A stretch of 36,984 nucleotides of DNA, taken from CAZKKF01 sp964553285 (GTDB lineage: Bacteria > Patescibacteriota > Minisyncoccia > Phycocordibacterales > Zambryskibacteraceae). The notes beneath the pieces are model-generated. The model had not been told where the DNA came from, ran no database searches, and saw only the letters and a list, made by a program, of their open reading frames with translations. The position numbers were made by a program, and so were the translations under genes. The stretch's first letter is position 1, and each line of letters begins with the position of its first letter. This document shows positions 1 through 7,157 of this stretch, piece by piece. The DNA is taken from the NCBI GenBank assembly GCA_964553285.1, contig CAZKKF010000007.1, positions 1 to 36,984 of the forward strand, in the 5' to 3' direction.

Positions 1-293
1 TGATAGAGCTTGGCGCGTCTTACCTTGGCTCTCTTTACAATCTCTACCCTGTCTATGTTGGGGGAGTACAGGGGATATATTCTCTCTACCCCTACGCCGC
101 TTGCTACCTTCCTTACAGTAAAGGTGCCGCCGGCTTCTTTGCCGTGTTTTACGGCAAGTACCAGGCCTTCAAAGGCCTGCAGGCGGGTCTTGCCCTTTTC
201 CTGGATTTTCTGCCAGACGCGTACGGTGTCGCCTGCGCGTACGGCAAGCTTTTTCCTCTCTTCTACGTCTATGGGTGATATTTTTATAGGCAT
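1..293 (-). CDS. rplS: 50S ribosomal protein L19 (bL19), 3' end outside window
   Basis: Large-subunit ribosomal protein bL19, located at the interface with the 30S subunit. The minus-strand product starts MPIKISPIDVEERKK and contains AGDTVRVWQKIQEKGKTR, QAFEGLVLAVKHG and GVGVERIYPLYSPNIDRVE, the usual bL19 core. The C-terminal end (VEIVKRAKVRRAKLY) runs off the window edge; about 97 of the usual ~115 residues are visible. It is the last visible member of a minus-strand group with the pseudouridine synthase and uppS upstream; 81 nt separate it from the former. Confidence 0.96.
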   Translation of the reverse strand, partial: MPIKISPIDVEERKKLAVRAGDTVRVWQKIQEKGKTRLQAFEGLVLAVKHGKEAGGTFTVRKVASGVGVERIYPLYSPNIDRVEIVKRAKVRRAKLY

Positions 294-374
294 GTTAGTC
301 CGTATATGAACGCGAGCTACTGTATCACAAAGACTTTCCCCAGGCAAATCCGGCGGCACTCCCCAGGCCCGCCA

Positions 375-1118
375 TTATTTTGCCCTGAAGGCCTCCAAGG
401 CCTTCGCAAAATCCCTCGGATACGGTGCTTCCACGCTTATATCCTTGCCAAGAATATCCTTGAAAGTGATGCGGCGGGCATGCAAAGCCAGCCTTTCCAT
501 GCCAAAAAGGCATTTTTGCCCGGGAGCATAGAGCTTGTCGCATACCACAGGATGGTGCACTGCTTTCATGTGGGCGCGTATCTGGTGGGTGCGGCCGGTT
601 TTTGGGTAGGCTTTTATAAAAGTGGCGGATTTGTCTTCTCTTCTGCCGGCTACTTCAAAAACAGTGACGGCTTCTTTTAGTTCTCCGCGAGCCTTCCTCT
701 GGCCCGAGCGCAGGCGAAAATCCTTGCGGCTTCGTCCCAGGGGGCGGTTGATGATGCCGCGTTCTTCAAGGATGGTGCCGTATACAAAGGCGTGATATTC
801 CTTCTGTACTTTGCGCAGGGCAAACTGCTTTTTTAGCGACCCAAAAGAATGGAGGTTTTTTGCCACGAGCAATACTCCGCTCGTGTCTCTGTCCAGGCGG
901 TGTACGATGCCCGGCCTTGCGGGGCCTTCTTCCTCGGATTGTTCAAACTCTTTTTGTATTTCCGGGCGATGTTCAAGGAGCCAGTCTGTGATGGAAGGGG
1001 AAGCGCTTCTCTCATCTCCGTGCGTCAAAACACCCGCCGGCTTATACAAAGCAATGACGTTATCATCCTCAAAAAGGATGGATATTTCAGACCCCTCTGC
1101 GTCTTTCTCGGTTTTCAT
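375..1118 (-). CDS. RluA-family 23S rRNA pseudouridine synthase
   Basis: Converts specific uridines in rRNA to pseudouridine (RluA/RluC/RluD family). The catalytic motif HRLDRDTSG is present near residue 73, with the nucleophilic Asp; downstream are KEYHAFVYG and KTGRTHQIRAHM, both standard RluA-family motifs. At 247 aa it is a compact catalytic domain without the N-terminal S4 domain of RluC/RluD, so the substrate uridine cannot be assigned. Its start overlaps the 3' end of uppS by 32 nt, so the two are translationally coupled or at least cotranscribed. Confidence 0.92.
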   Translation of the reverse strand: MKTEKDAEGSEISILFEDDNVIALYKPAGVLTHGDERSASPSITDWLLEHRPEIQKEFEQSEEEGPARPGIVHRLDRDTSGVLLVAKNLHSFGSLKKQFALRKVQKEYHAFVYGTILEERGIINRPLGRSRKDFRLRSGQRKARGELKEAVTVFEVAGRREDKSATFIKAYPKTGRTHQIRAHMKAVHHPVVCDKLYAPGQKCLFGMERLALHARRITFKDILGKDISVEAPYPRDFAKALEAFRAK

Positions 1119-1770
1119 ATTCTTTGATCATGCCCAAAAATTCTTCTTCTGAAAAGTCCGGCCACAGAGTATCGGTAAAGAAAAGCTCGCTGTATGCCGC
1201 CTGCCAGAGCAGAAAGTTTGAAAGCCTCTTTTCCCCCGAAGTGCGGATTATCATGTCCGGATCGGGGATGTCTTTGGTATCAAGCGCTTCATTAAGTATG
1301 GTTTCGGTCAAAGGCTTATTGTCCGGCAAGCCGGAAAGTGCCCTTGCCACCGCCCTCACAAGCTCGGCCTTACTGCCGTATGATACTGCCAGGGTGAGAG
1401 TCAGGCTGCTGTTGCCGCGGCTCTCTTTTTCCACCTGCCCTATAAGCTCCTGGATTTTTGGAGACAGGTGCGAGCGATCTCCTATGAAGGTGATGCGCAC
1501 GTTTTTCTCCGTAAGGGAAGAGAGTCCTTCGTCCAGAGTTTTTTCCATGAGGTCCATCAGAAAATCCACTTCCTGTTTTGAACGGTTCCAGTTTTCCGTG
1601 GAAAATGCAAAAGCTATCAGGTTTTTCACTCCGGCCTTCATGGCCCATTCGGCCACTTCTTTGAGCTTCTCGCGTCCGGCCTCGTGGCCGGCTACTGCGG
1701 GCAAATTTTTCTTTTTTGCCCAACGCCTGTTGCCGTCCATAATGACGCCTATAGAAAGAGGAGTGGACAT
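1087..1770 (-). CDS. uppS: Isoprenyl transferase (undecaprenyl diphosphate synthase)
   Basis: cis-Prenyltransferase that builds the C55 lipid carrier used in cell-wall synthesis. The N-terminus has the diphosphate-binding signature VIMDGNRRWAKK, followed by GHEAGREKLKE, IAFAFSTENWNRS and the C-terminal DPDMIIRTSGEKRLSNFLLWQ with the substrate-binding arginines. 227 aa is the normal family length. The gene begins 12 nt after tRNA-Val and overlaps the pseudouridine synthase gene, so all three probably share one transcript. Confidence 0.95.
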   Translation of the reverse strand: MSTPLSIGVIMDGNRRWAKKKNLPAVAGHEAGREKLKEVAEWAMKAGVKNLIAFAFSTENWNRSKQEVDFLMDLMEKTLDEGLSSLTEKNVRITFIGDRSHLSPKIQELIGQVEKESRGNSSLTLTLAVSYGSKAELVRAVARALSGLPDNKPLTETILNEALDTKDIPDPDMIIRTSGEKRLSNFLLWQAAYSELFFTDTLWPDFSEEEFLGMIKEYENRERRRGV

Positions 1771-1782
1771 CTCGGTTTGATT

Positions 1783-1858
1783 TGGTGGGCGATACAGGAC
1801 TTGAACCTATGACCTTCCCGGTGTAAACGGGTTGCTCTACCAACTGAGCTAATCGCCC
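1783..1858 (-). tRNA. tRNA-Val (anticodon TAC), CCA encoded
   Basis: Minus-strand cloverleaf: acceptor GGGCGAT pairs with ATCGCCC, the D arm is GCTC/GAGC, the anticodon loop is TTTACAC (anticodon TAC), and the T arm carries TTCAAGT. Discriminator A is followed by an encoded CCA (complement of 1783-1785). The first anticodon-stem pair (A27-A43) is mismatched. The gene sits directly upstream of uppS on the same strand. Confidence 0.95.
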
Positions 1859-1911
1859 GAACTATGGCACCAATCGCTACCAAAACAGCTAACGCCCGAA
1901 CTGTGGCACCA
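1834..1911. repeat. Imperfect tandem duplication of the tRNA-Val 5' end and its upstream flank
   Basis: On the plus strand the segment 1834-1872 (D arm and 5' acceptor of tRNA-Val plus flank GAACTATGGCACCA) is followed by a diverged second copy at 1875-1911, containing AACGCCCGAACTGTGGCACCA. The second copy looks like a decayed tRNA 5' end: GGGCG and TTAGCT are recognisable but the D arm no longer pairs. Confidence 0.7.
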
Positions 1912-2006
1912 GCCGACTAAACTTCTGTGCAGGCCCGCGAGGCCCCTCACGGCTTTTAGCTTACGGCAATATCTCATTCCTAGCAAGGATTTCCCACAAT
2001 GCATAA

Positions 2007-2041
2007 GGGCCGCCGCGAGATAGTGAATCTTGCGGCGGCCC
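2007..2041 (-). terminator. Hairpin terminator of the 2050-2685 gene
   Basis: Perfect 10-bp GC-rich arms (2007-2016 and 2032-2041) just after the minus-strand stop codon at 2050, with further AGAT/ATCT pairing inside the loop. The T-run after it on the minus strand is short (TTATGC), so intrinsic termination would be of moderate strength. Confidence 0.6.
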
Positions 2042-2049
2042 AAAGCCTT

Positions 2050-2685
2050 TCATGCGGATTTGCTGAACTTTCCGGTGCGGAAAAGATATCCGCATACGTA
2101 GAGGATCTCCCGCTCGCTTGCTCCGTCGTCCCTGGCGAGGGCCACCCACCTCCTGTGGGCGATGATATCTGTGCCGGGGTTGGGCAAGATGCCCTTGGGA
2201 AGCCGGTACCCGTATTCGCCAAGAAGCCACTCCGCGATCTGCTTTAGCGACCGCAGGTTATCCAGGAAGCGCATGTTGCCGCGGAAGCCCATCTTCGTCA
2301 GGGCGCAGGCCCAGGCGATAACCAGCTCGTCTACCGCATCGCGGGAGAGCGTCTCATTGCGGGGCCGAGGCTCCATGCCCCTGTTCTCCCGCCGCCACAT
2401 GGGGCAAGACAAGCAGGGCGCCCTCTTCTTCGGGCGAAGTTTCTCCTTGTACGGAAGGGGAAGAGAGAGCTGGTACCGGTTGCCGCCGTGCTCCTTGCTC
2501 TTGGGGAGCGTTGAGGTGAAAGCGATGATTCTCTCTCCGAGCTCTACTGCGACAGCGATTCGGTCCAGAGGAGGCTTTCTCCCGGGATGGAAGCCGAAGC
2601 TCCGTCCTACGCGCATCAGATAGTCTCCGACCTTTAGCGGACTGCTCATCGGAGGCAGTAAGACCGCATTGCGCACTGTTGGCAT
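2050..2685 (-). CDS. Hypothetical protein with CxxC motif
   Basis: Unrecognised protein. The reading frame is open from 2775, but the start at 2685 (MPTVRNAVLLPPMSS) is preferred because GAGGAAAG lies 5-6 nt before it; from there the product is 211 aa, from 2775 it would be 241 aa. Visible features are a central CLSCPMW (CxxC, possible metal site), a basic region around PKKRAP, and a C-terminal half rich in aromatic and charged residues (AEWLLGEYGYRLPKGILPNPGTD). There is no membrane segment. GC-rich codon use and a private hairpin terminator set it apart from the translation genes on either side, suggesting acquisition. Confidence 0.65.
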   Translation of the reverse strand: MPTVRNAVLLPPMSSPLKVGDYLMRVGRSFGFHPGRKPPLDRIAVAVELGERIIAFTSTLPKSKEHGGNRYQLSLPLPYKEKLRPKKRAPCLSCPMWRRENRGMEPRPRNETLSRDAVDELVIAWACALTKMGFRGNMRFLDNLRSLKQIAEWLLGEYGYRLPKGILPNPGTDIIAHRRWVALARDDGASEREILYVCGYLFRTGKFSKSA

Positions 2686-2818
2686 GACTTTCCTCGAAAG
2701 TTGAAAGGTTGAAGAAGGAACTTTGCTAACTCCTTCCTCATGATATTCCCAAGCTTTTGCAATCGCCTTGTGCATAAGTCATTAGGGCACTTGGAGGTAG
2801 CTTGGCGCAAGTCCAAAC

Positions 2819-2847
2819 TTGGTTTTATTTCAATTTAAGGGTATAAA
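2819..2847 (+). promoter_or_regulatory. Promoter of tRNA-His
   Basis: TTGGTT (2819-2824), 17-bp spacer, TATAAA (2842-2847), about 10 bp before the tRNA. Confidence 0.6.
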
Positions 2848-2856
2848 TTAGCCCAT

Positions 2857-2929
2857 GGTGCCTATGGTGTAATGGTTAGCACTAAGGTTTGTGGAACCTT
2901 CAGTCAGGGTTCGAATCCCTGTAGGCACC
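2857..2929 (+). tRNA. tRNA-His (anticodon GTG)
   Basis: Acceptor GTGCCTA (2858-2864) pairs with TAGGCAC (2922-2928). The anticodon loop is TTGTGGA, giving GTG, and the T loop is TTCGAAT. Discriminator C73 at 2929 faces an encoded G at -1 (2857), the identity pair specific to histidine tRNA. CCA is not encoded (the next bases are CCC), unlike tRNA-Val in this window. Confidence 0.95.
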
Positions 2930-3087
2930 CCCGCGTCGGACGCGGTTCCCCCTAAAACGCGTCTGTAAGCGGAGACTCGTTTGACGAGCTCCGCTCTAAT
3001 ATATAATTGGAATACATTAGAACGTCTAGAGGGAAAATTATATTCTTACATTATCTAAATAAGCATTAGAAACCACCTTTCCTCTCA
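2930..3087 (+). other. Intergenic stretch with hairpin and promoter-like sequence (possible small RNA)
   Basis: No protein gene is visible. A hairpin at 2968-2995 (AGCGGAG/CTCCGCT with inner CTCG/CGAG) follows tRNA-His. A promoter-like pair, TTGACG (2981-2986) and TATAAT (3002-3007) with a short 15-bp spacer, would start a transcript near 3014 ending at the palindrome 3088-3148, i.e. an RNA of about 110-120 nt. Whether it is expressed cannot be judged from sequence. Confidence 0.3.
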
Positions 3088-3148
3088 AATAATCGCCTCA
3101 CTATAAAAACGCCTCAATTTGAGGCGTTTTTATAGTGAGGCGATTATT
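3088..3148. terminator. Bidirectional terminator, 61-bp perfect palindrome
   Basis: Arms 3088-3117 and 3119-3148 are perfectly complementary over 30 bp with a single central T (3118). The core (GCCTCAA/TTGAGGC flanked by A5 and T5) is a rho-independent terminator in both directions. It lies between convergent units: tRNA-His on plus and the NlpE-like gene on minus. Confidence 0.85.
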
Positions 3149-3164
3149 CCTCCCGTCCCATTTT

Positions 3165-3602
3165 CTAGATCCTGGTCAAAGTGTAATTGAGGGAAGACTC
3201 TATGCGGTTGCCCTCAATATCAAGAAGCTCCACAGTGTCGTTGGCTGTGCGAAGGAAGCGTATTTGATCGCCGTCCTCTGCGCTAAGCACGTAGACTATG
3301 GCTGCCGCATCTTCTCCCAAACCTATCTCTGTGCTGAAGGTGCCGGTCTGTACGAACTCGTTATCGTCCGCCACTCCGAGATAAATGTTTGTCAGGGTGA
3401 AGCTACCCGTCGTATCTGCGGCATCTTCCCTCACCATGGTAAGAATGTGCTCTATGCCCATGCAGTCTGCGCAGGGCAGGGTGCCGGAAAAGGTAACCTG
3501 CGGCGCATCAACTATGGCCTCTGGCTTGCGGTCTTTGGTGATGCTCATCACGATTACCACCAGCACCAGCACAATGACCAACCAAATAATTATTTTTTTC
3601 AT
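3165..3602 (-). CDS. NlpE-like N-terminal domain membrane-anchored protein
   Basis: Exported protein with one N-terminal membrane segment (IIIWLVIVLVLVVIVM, residues 4-19) and no lipobox cysteine, so it is anchored by an uncleaved signal. The external part contains FSGTLPCADCMGIEHILTM with C44 and C47, which matches the CxxC signature of the NlpE N-terminal domain (copper-resistance/envelope-stress lipoprotein family). At 145 aa it holds just one such domain. Family assignment rests on this motif; a role in copper or surface sensing is inference. It stands alone between a bidirectional terminator and a divergent methyltransferase gene. Confidence 0.75.
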   Translation of the reverse strand: MKKIIIWLVIVLVLVVIVMSITKDRKPEAIVDAPQVTFSGTLPCADCMGIEHILTMVREDAADTTGSFTLTNIYLGVADDNEFVQTGTFSTEIGLGEDAAAIVYVLSAEDGDQIRFLRTANDTVELLDIEGNRIESSLNYTLTRI

Positions 3603-3683
3603 GTTTTTGTTTGCTTACAATCTTCCAAAAAGCACGCTATTCTTCTATAAATGTTACAACACATCGCTCCAAGGGCAAGGATT

Positions 3684-3710
3684 TTGTTAGACCTACGATT
3701 TTTATATAAT
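3684..3710 (+). promoter_or_regulatory. Promoter of the methyltransferase gene
   Basis: TTGTTA (3684-3689), short 15-bp spacer, consensus TATAAT (3705-3710); the start codon is 23 nt downstream. Confidence 0.55.
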
Positions 3711-3733
3711 CCGGTAACAGGCAAGAGCTTTAT

Positions 3734-4279
3734 ATGATTCCTATATTCAAAAAGTTAAAGCAGGAGGGTTTGTTAAAGCAGGGCGGCGCATTGCTTGATC
3801 TGGGTTGCGGGAACGGTGAAGTGTCCAAACCATTTTTTGAACACGGATATGACGCAACGCTTGTTGATATTAACGAAGCTGTATTGAATCAGGCGGCCGA
3901 AAGTTTCAAAAATGTAAAAGAGGATGGTTTCGTTACCGTAAACTCCGCAATGGAAGGTTTTGAGTTTAATGAAAAGTATGACGGAATAATAATGTCTAAC
4001 GTCTTGCCATTTCAGAAGGACAAGGAAAATATCAAGAGAATGGTCCAGTCGGCTTTTGATTCGTTAAATGAAGGCGGGTTTCTATTCTTTACTTTGTTTG
4101 GTACTCAAGACGCATGGGCGGCAAATCCTTCGGCTGAAATGATTTTTCATACCAAAGAAGAAGCAGTCGGTGTTTTGCCCGAAAGCATTTATTTCTTGTC
4201 TGAAGATTATGGCAAAGGTTTGACCATGAAGAGGCAAATCAAAATGTGGCATATATTCCATCTTCTCTACATAAAATAA
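3734..4279 (+). CDS. Class I SAM-dependent methyltransferase
   Basis: Rossmann-type methyltransferase of 181 aa. Motif I is LLDLGCGNGEVSKPFFEHG (about residues 20-38) and acidic motif II is ATLVDINEAVL; a motif IV-like segment, YDGIIMSNVLPF, follows. These bind S-adenosylmethionine. The pattern resembles TehB/UbiE-like small-molecule methyltransferases, but the substrate cannot be read. It is a single gene with its own promoter; the AT-rich codon use is closer to ileS than to the next gene downstream. Confidence 0.85.
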   Translation: MIPIFKKLKQEGLLKQGGALLDLGCGNGEVSKPFFEHGYDATLVDINEAVLNQAAESFKNVKEDGFVTVNSAMEGFEFNEKYDGIIMSNVLPFQKDKENIKRMVQSAFDSLNEGGFLFFTLFGTQDAWAANPSAEMIFHTKEEAVGVLPESIYFLSEDYGKGLTMKRQIKMWHIFHLLYIK

Positions 4280-4332
4280 AAAATACATAAGACCATGTTT
4301 CCCGGCGAGTATTTGCGATTTTACAATACCTA

Positions 4333-4361
4333 TTGACTGATTTTTTGTTTGCTATTAGCAT
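4333..4361 (+). promoter_or_regulatory. Promoter of the 4417 gene
   Basis: TTGACT (4333-4338), 17-bp spacer, TAGCAT (4356-4361), giving a leader of about 50 nt before ATG 4417. One of the TTGAC-type promoters found only before the GC-rich single genes. Confidence 0.5.
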
Positions 4362-4416
4362 ACGATACCAGTTCGCTCGCAGTACATTTCACCACTCCAC
4401 CCGCAGAGGTATCAAG

Positions 4417-4740
4417 ATGAGGGGATCGAGTCCCGCCGCAATGACTCACGACGCGCCGCTCCCGAATGGGACTGGCTCAAAGTCGGAGGAGCAAAACGGT
4501 AGGACGGCCAGCAATGGCCGGGCGCGGGCCACAAGGCTCACTGACGCCAAGGTGATGCAGTATTTCCTCAACTCCCGGGGATTTCCTCAGGGAAACCCCA
4601 AGTTCCGGGACGATGGACATCGCTTCGTCATGGAGGGCGAAGGGAGCAGGGCCGGCATTTTGGACAGAGCGACTCACCGGTTTTTCAGCCGGGAGGAGGT
4701 CGTGGAGGAGATGAAGAGTGACGAAGGGGTCGTAAGCTAA
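4417..4740 (+). CDS. Hypothetical protein, 107 aa
   Basis: Unrecognised. The frame is open from 4333, but the upstream part coincides with a promoter; ATG 4417 is preferred, with AGAGG about 8 nt before it. The N-terminal ~45 residues are low-complexity and basic (MRGSSPAAMTHDAPLPNG); the C-terminal half looks folded: TDAKVMQYFLNSRGFPQG, HRFVMEGEGSRAG, HRFFSREEVVEEMK. There are no membrane segments. Codon use is GC-rich, unlike the methyltransferase before it. It is bounded by its own promoter and hairpin terminator. Confidence 0.5.
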   Translation: MRGSSPAAMTHDAPLPNGTGSKSEEQNGRTASNGRARATRLTDAKVMQYFLNSRGFPQGNPKFRDDGHRFVMEGEGSRAGILDRATHRFFSREEVVEEMKSDEGVVS

Positions 4741-4777
4741 GCGGCCCCGCCGCGAGCAAAGTACACAAGCAATTAAA

Positions 4778-4811
4778 AGGGCCGGACCACCATTTGAGGT
4801 GGCCCGGCCCT
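4778..4811 (+). terminator. Hairpin terminator after the 4417 gene
   Basis: 14-nt arms (4778-4791 / 4798-4811) with one A-C mismatch and loop ATTTGA. No proper T-run follows (TAACGC). Confidence 0.6.
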
Positions 4812-4839
4812 AACGCTTTCTATATAAGCTCTACGGTTG

Positions 4840-4845
4840 TATAAT
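4840..4845 (+). promoter_or_regulatory. -10 element of the SIMPL gene
   Basis: TATAAT 29 nt upstream of the start codon; the -35 position (TTTCTA, 4817-4822) is weak. Confidence 0.45.
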
Positions 4846-4874
4846 TTGTACCACTTAAAAAATAAAAAACAAAA

Positions 4875-5645
4875 ATGCAAGAAAAAGAAACAAATAGAAA
4901 TCCGTGGAAGATGGCGTTGATGCTTGCCTTCATCATTGCAGTGCTCATGGTCTTTAGCTCGGGCGACAGAAAGTCCGTACCCGGAGAAAACATTATTACC
5001 GTATCCGGCACCGGAAGCGTCTTTGCTCCGCCCGATGTAGCGACAATTTCCTTTACCGCAAGCGCCCGCGCCGACAGCGTGCCGGAGGCGCAGGAGACCG
5101 CCAACACAAGCGCCGAGAGGGCCCTTGCCTCTTTGCGCGGCCTGGGTATTGAAGACGCAGACATCCGCACTACCGGATATAATGTGTATCCCAACTACGA
5201 AAGAATCAGCCCTCCCTGCACGCCTTCTTTCTGCCCTCCATATCAGGAGGCTATCTCCGGATATACTGTATCCCAGACCGTGTCTGTAAAAATACGACAG
5301 GTTGATACTGCAGGCGAAGTGCTTGCAGAGCTTGGCCGCGCAGAAGTTTCAAACATATCCGGCCTCTCCTTTGAGGTGGACGACGAAGACGCTTTGATGC
5401 GCGAGGCTCGTAAAGAAGCTATTGAAGATGCTCGCACCAAGGCCCGCGCTTTGGCCAAGGACTTGGGCGTACGCCTCGGCAAAGTGGTGTCCTTCTCCGA
5501 ATACGGATATCCAATGGGTATCATGATGCGCTCTGCCTCTATGGAAATGGGCATGGGAGGGGATATGGCCATGCCGTCTGTTGCTCTGCCCCAAGGCCAG
5601 AATGAGATAGTCTCAAACGTAAGCGTTACTTACAGGATAAAGTAA
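4875..5645 (+). CDS. SIMPL (DUF541/YggE-like) domain protein
   Basis: Membrane-anchored protein of 256 aa: a basic N-terminus, one transmembrane helix (about residues 12-29, WKMALMLAFIIAVLMVF), then a SIMPL domain beginning ITVSGTGSVFAPPDVATISF, the family's typical first strand. Further family features are LRGLGIEDADIRTTGYNVYPNYE and a long helix ARKEAIEDARTKARALAKD. The C-terminus has a Met-rich segment (MGIMMRSASMEMGMGGDMAM) before the last strand. Bacterial relatives (YggE, BP26) are envelope proteins linked to oxidative stress; the function here is unknown. Confidence 0.88.
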   Translation: MQEKETNRNPWKMALMLAFIIAVLMVFSSGDRKSVPGENIITVSGTGSVFAPPDVATISFTASARADSVPEAQETANTSAERALASLRGLGIEDADIRTTGYNVYPNYERISPPCTPSFCPPYQEAISGYTVSQTVSVKIRQVDTAGEVLAELGRAEVSNISGLSFEVDDEDALMREARKEAIEDARTKARALAKDLGVRLGKVVSFSEYGYPMGIMMRSASMEMGMGGDMAMPSVALPQGQNEIVSNVSVTYRIK

Positions 5646-5675
5646 ATATCGGCTCTAAAGAACAAGCGAAAGCTA

Positions 5676-5706
5676 AAAACACCCCCGCCTCAGGCGGGGG
5701 TGTTTT
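5676..5706 (+). terminator. Rho-independent terminator of the SIMPL gene
   Basis: 14-bp stem (5676-5689 / 5693-5706), loop TCA, C5-GCC core, with A-run and T-run inside the stem, so it can act in both directions. Confidence 0.9.
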
Positions 5707-5723
5707 GGTGCAAGTTACCCCTC

Positions 5724-5784
5724 TTTACTTTTGCCGCAATCTTGTGTAGTATTGGCAAATGAAAGAGCCCGCGGGCTGTTTTTT
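5724..5784 (+). promoter_or_regulatory. Promoter and short hairpin upstream of secE
   Basis: TTTACT (5724-5729), 17-bp spacer, TAGTAT (5747-5752). Just after the expected start site is a small hairpin (AGCC/GGCT, 5766-5777) followed by T6 (5779-5784), which resembles an attenuator, though the stem is only 4 bp. Confidence 0.4.
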
Positions 5785-5818
5785 ATTATCCGCAAAACGG
5801 CGCTCTGCATAAAATCAA

Positions 5819-5998
5819 ATGAAACCACTAGAGTATATAAAAGACACCAAGGTAGAGCTTTCGCATGTGTCATGGCCGACCAGAAGGCAGGCTCTTGCGT
5901 TTACCGCGCTCGTTATAGGCATATCGCTTGCTTTTGCCGTGTATCTCGGCCTTGCGGATTTTCTGTTCTCGCGCGTAGTTGAGTGGGTAATCTCATAA
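5819..5998 (+). CDS. secE: Preprotein translocase subunit SecE
   Basis: Essential small subunit of the SecYEG channel. The 59-residue product starts MKPLEYIKDTKVELSHVSWP; the amphipathic helix ending SWPTRRQAL is the SecE signature, followed by one transmembrane helix (about residues 27-52, FTALVIGISLAFAVYLGLAD). This is the minimal single-helix form. It is followed by nusG and rplK, the conserved secE-nusG-rplK order. Confidence 0.93.
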   Translation: MKPLEYIKDTKVELSHVSWPTRRQALAFTALVIGISLAFAVYLGLADFLFSRVVEWVIS

Positions 5999-6033
5999 AT
6001 ATAACTAAAAGCTTTTAATCTCCTGCAAACAAA

Positions 6034-6579
6034 ATGAGCACACAAGACATCATAGGCAAGAGGAACTGGTACGTCATTCACACCTACGCCGGCTATGAGA
6101 ACGCCGTTATGCGCAACCTCAAACAGCGCGTGGAGTCCCTCGGCATGGAAGACAAAATATTCCAGGTCATCGTACCCATGGAAAAGAAGATAAAGATAAA
6201 GGGCGGCAAGAGGGTAGAGGACGAAGAGAGAATATACCCAGGCTATATTTTGGTGGAAATGATTGTTACCGAAGACTCATGGTATGTGGTGCGCAATACT
6301 CCCAGGGTGACGGGCTTCGTGGGTTCCGGTGTGTATCCGGTGCCGCTCAACCAGCAGGAGGTAGACAATCTCTTTGCCCGCATGAATGCCGACAAGGTAA
6401 CTCACAATATGGATTTGGAGATAGAAGACGCGGTAATAATAGTGGACGGTCCGTTCAAGGAGCTTGAAGGCAAGGTAAAGGAGCTTGATCAGGAGCGCGG
6501 CAAGGTAAAAGTGCTTGTGTCCATGTTTGGCCGCGAGACTCCGGTGGAACTGGATTTCTTGCAGGTTAAGAAAATATAG
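6034..6579 (+). CDS. nusG: Transcription termination/antitermination factor NusG
   Basis: Binds RNA polymerase and couples it to ribosomes or Rho. The NGN domain is recognisable from NWYVIHTYAGYENAV, IYPGYILVEM and WYVVRNTPRVTGFVG; the C-terminal KOW domain follows (VIIVDGPFKELEGKV, VLVSMFGRETPVELDF). At 181 aa it is normal length. It lies 35 nt after secE. Confidence 0.97.
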   Translation: MSTQDIIGKRNWYVIHTYAGYENAVMRNLKQRVESLGMEDKIFQVIVPMEKKIKIKGGKRVEDEERIYPGYILVEMIVTEDSWYVVRNTPRVTGFVGSGVYPVPLNQQEVDNLFARMNADKVTHNMDLEIEDAVIIVDGPFKELEGKVKELDQERGKVKVLVSMFGRETPVELDFLQVKKI

Positions 6580-6583
6580 AGAA

Positions 6584-6681
6584 TAGGTATTAGGTGCTAG
6601 GAAGTTAGCGAAATTCGGAATGAAGCCCTCAGGGGTAGAGCCGCTTGACCTAAAGCCTAAAGCCTAGTACCCTAACCCCTA
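6584..6681 (+). repeat. Imperfect inverted repeat between nusG and rplK
   Basis: Arms 6584-6601 and 6663-6681 read TAGG..TTAGG..CTAGG, complementary except for three mismatches and one bulge. The loop is about 60 nt and holds a smaller tandem element (CCTAAAG repeated). It could fold in the mRNA just before rplK and act as a processing or regulatory site. Confidence 0.45.
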
Positions 6682-6686
6682 CATTT

Positions 6687-7109
6687 ATGGCAAAAAAGAT
6701 AACAAAAACACTAAAGGTAGTACTTCCCGGCGGCAGGGCAACCCCCGCGCCTCCGGTTGGCCCCGTGCTTGGCCAGGCTGGTATAAACATCGGCGAGTTC
6801 ATAAAGCAGTTCAACGATGCTACCGCCCAGACTCCAGGCGAGACTATTCCTGCGGAGATTACCGTCTATGAAGACAGGAGCTTTACCTTTGTCCTCAAGA
6901 CCCCTCCGGCTTCCGCCCTCATCCTCAAAGCTTTGGGCAAGGAGAAGGGAAGCGGCAAGGCTCCTTCGCAGAAGGTTGGCGTGCTCACAGACAAACAGCT
7001 TACCGAGATTGCCGAGAAGAAAATGCCCGATCTCAATGCCAATGACATAGAAGCGGCAAAGAAAATCATCGCAGGTTCTGCCCGCTCCATGGGAGTTGAA
7101 GTGAAGTAA
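6687..7109 (+). CDS. rplK: 50S ribosomal protein L11 (uL11)
   Basis: GTPase-centre ribosomal protein. It contains KVVLPGGRATPAPPVGPVLGQAGINIGEF (N-terminal signature, conserved prolines), FVLKTPPASALILKA and the C-terminal rRNA-binding part ending AKKIIAGSARSMGVEVK. 140 aa is normal. It is not followed by rplA (uL1); a terminator comes at once. Confidence 0.97.
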   Translation: MAKKITKTLKVVLPGGRATPAPPVGPVLGQAGINIGEFIKQFNDATAQTPGETIPAEITVYEDRSFTFVLKTPPASALILKALGKEKGSGKAPSQKVGVLTDKQLTEIAEKKMPDLNANDIEAAKKIIAGSARSMGVEVK

Positions 7110-7131
7110 ATCTCAAAGAGAAGACAAAATA

Positions 7132-7152
7132 CCCCCGATAGGGGGCTTTTGT
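7132..7152 (+). terminator. Rho-independent terminator of secE-nusG-rplK
   Basis: C5/G5 stem with GATA loop followed by CTTTTGTTT. Confidence 0.8.
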
Positions 7153-7157
7153 TTATA

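Noticed and set aside
4333..4416. TTG start at 4333 for the 4417 gene
   Set aside because: The TTG is part of the TTGACT -35 box; translation must start downstream.
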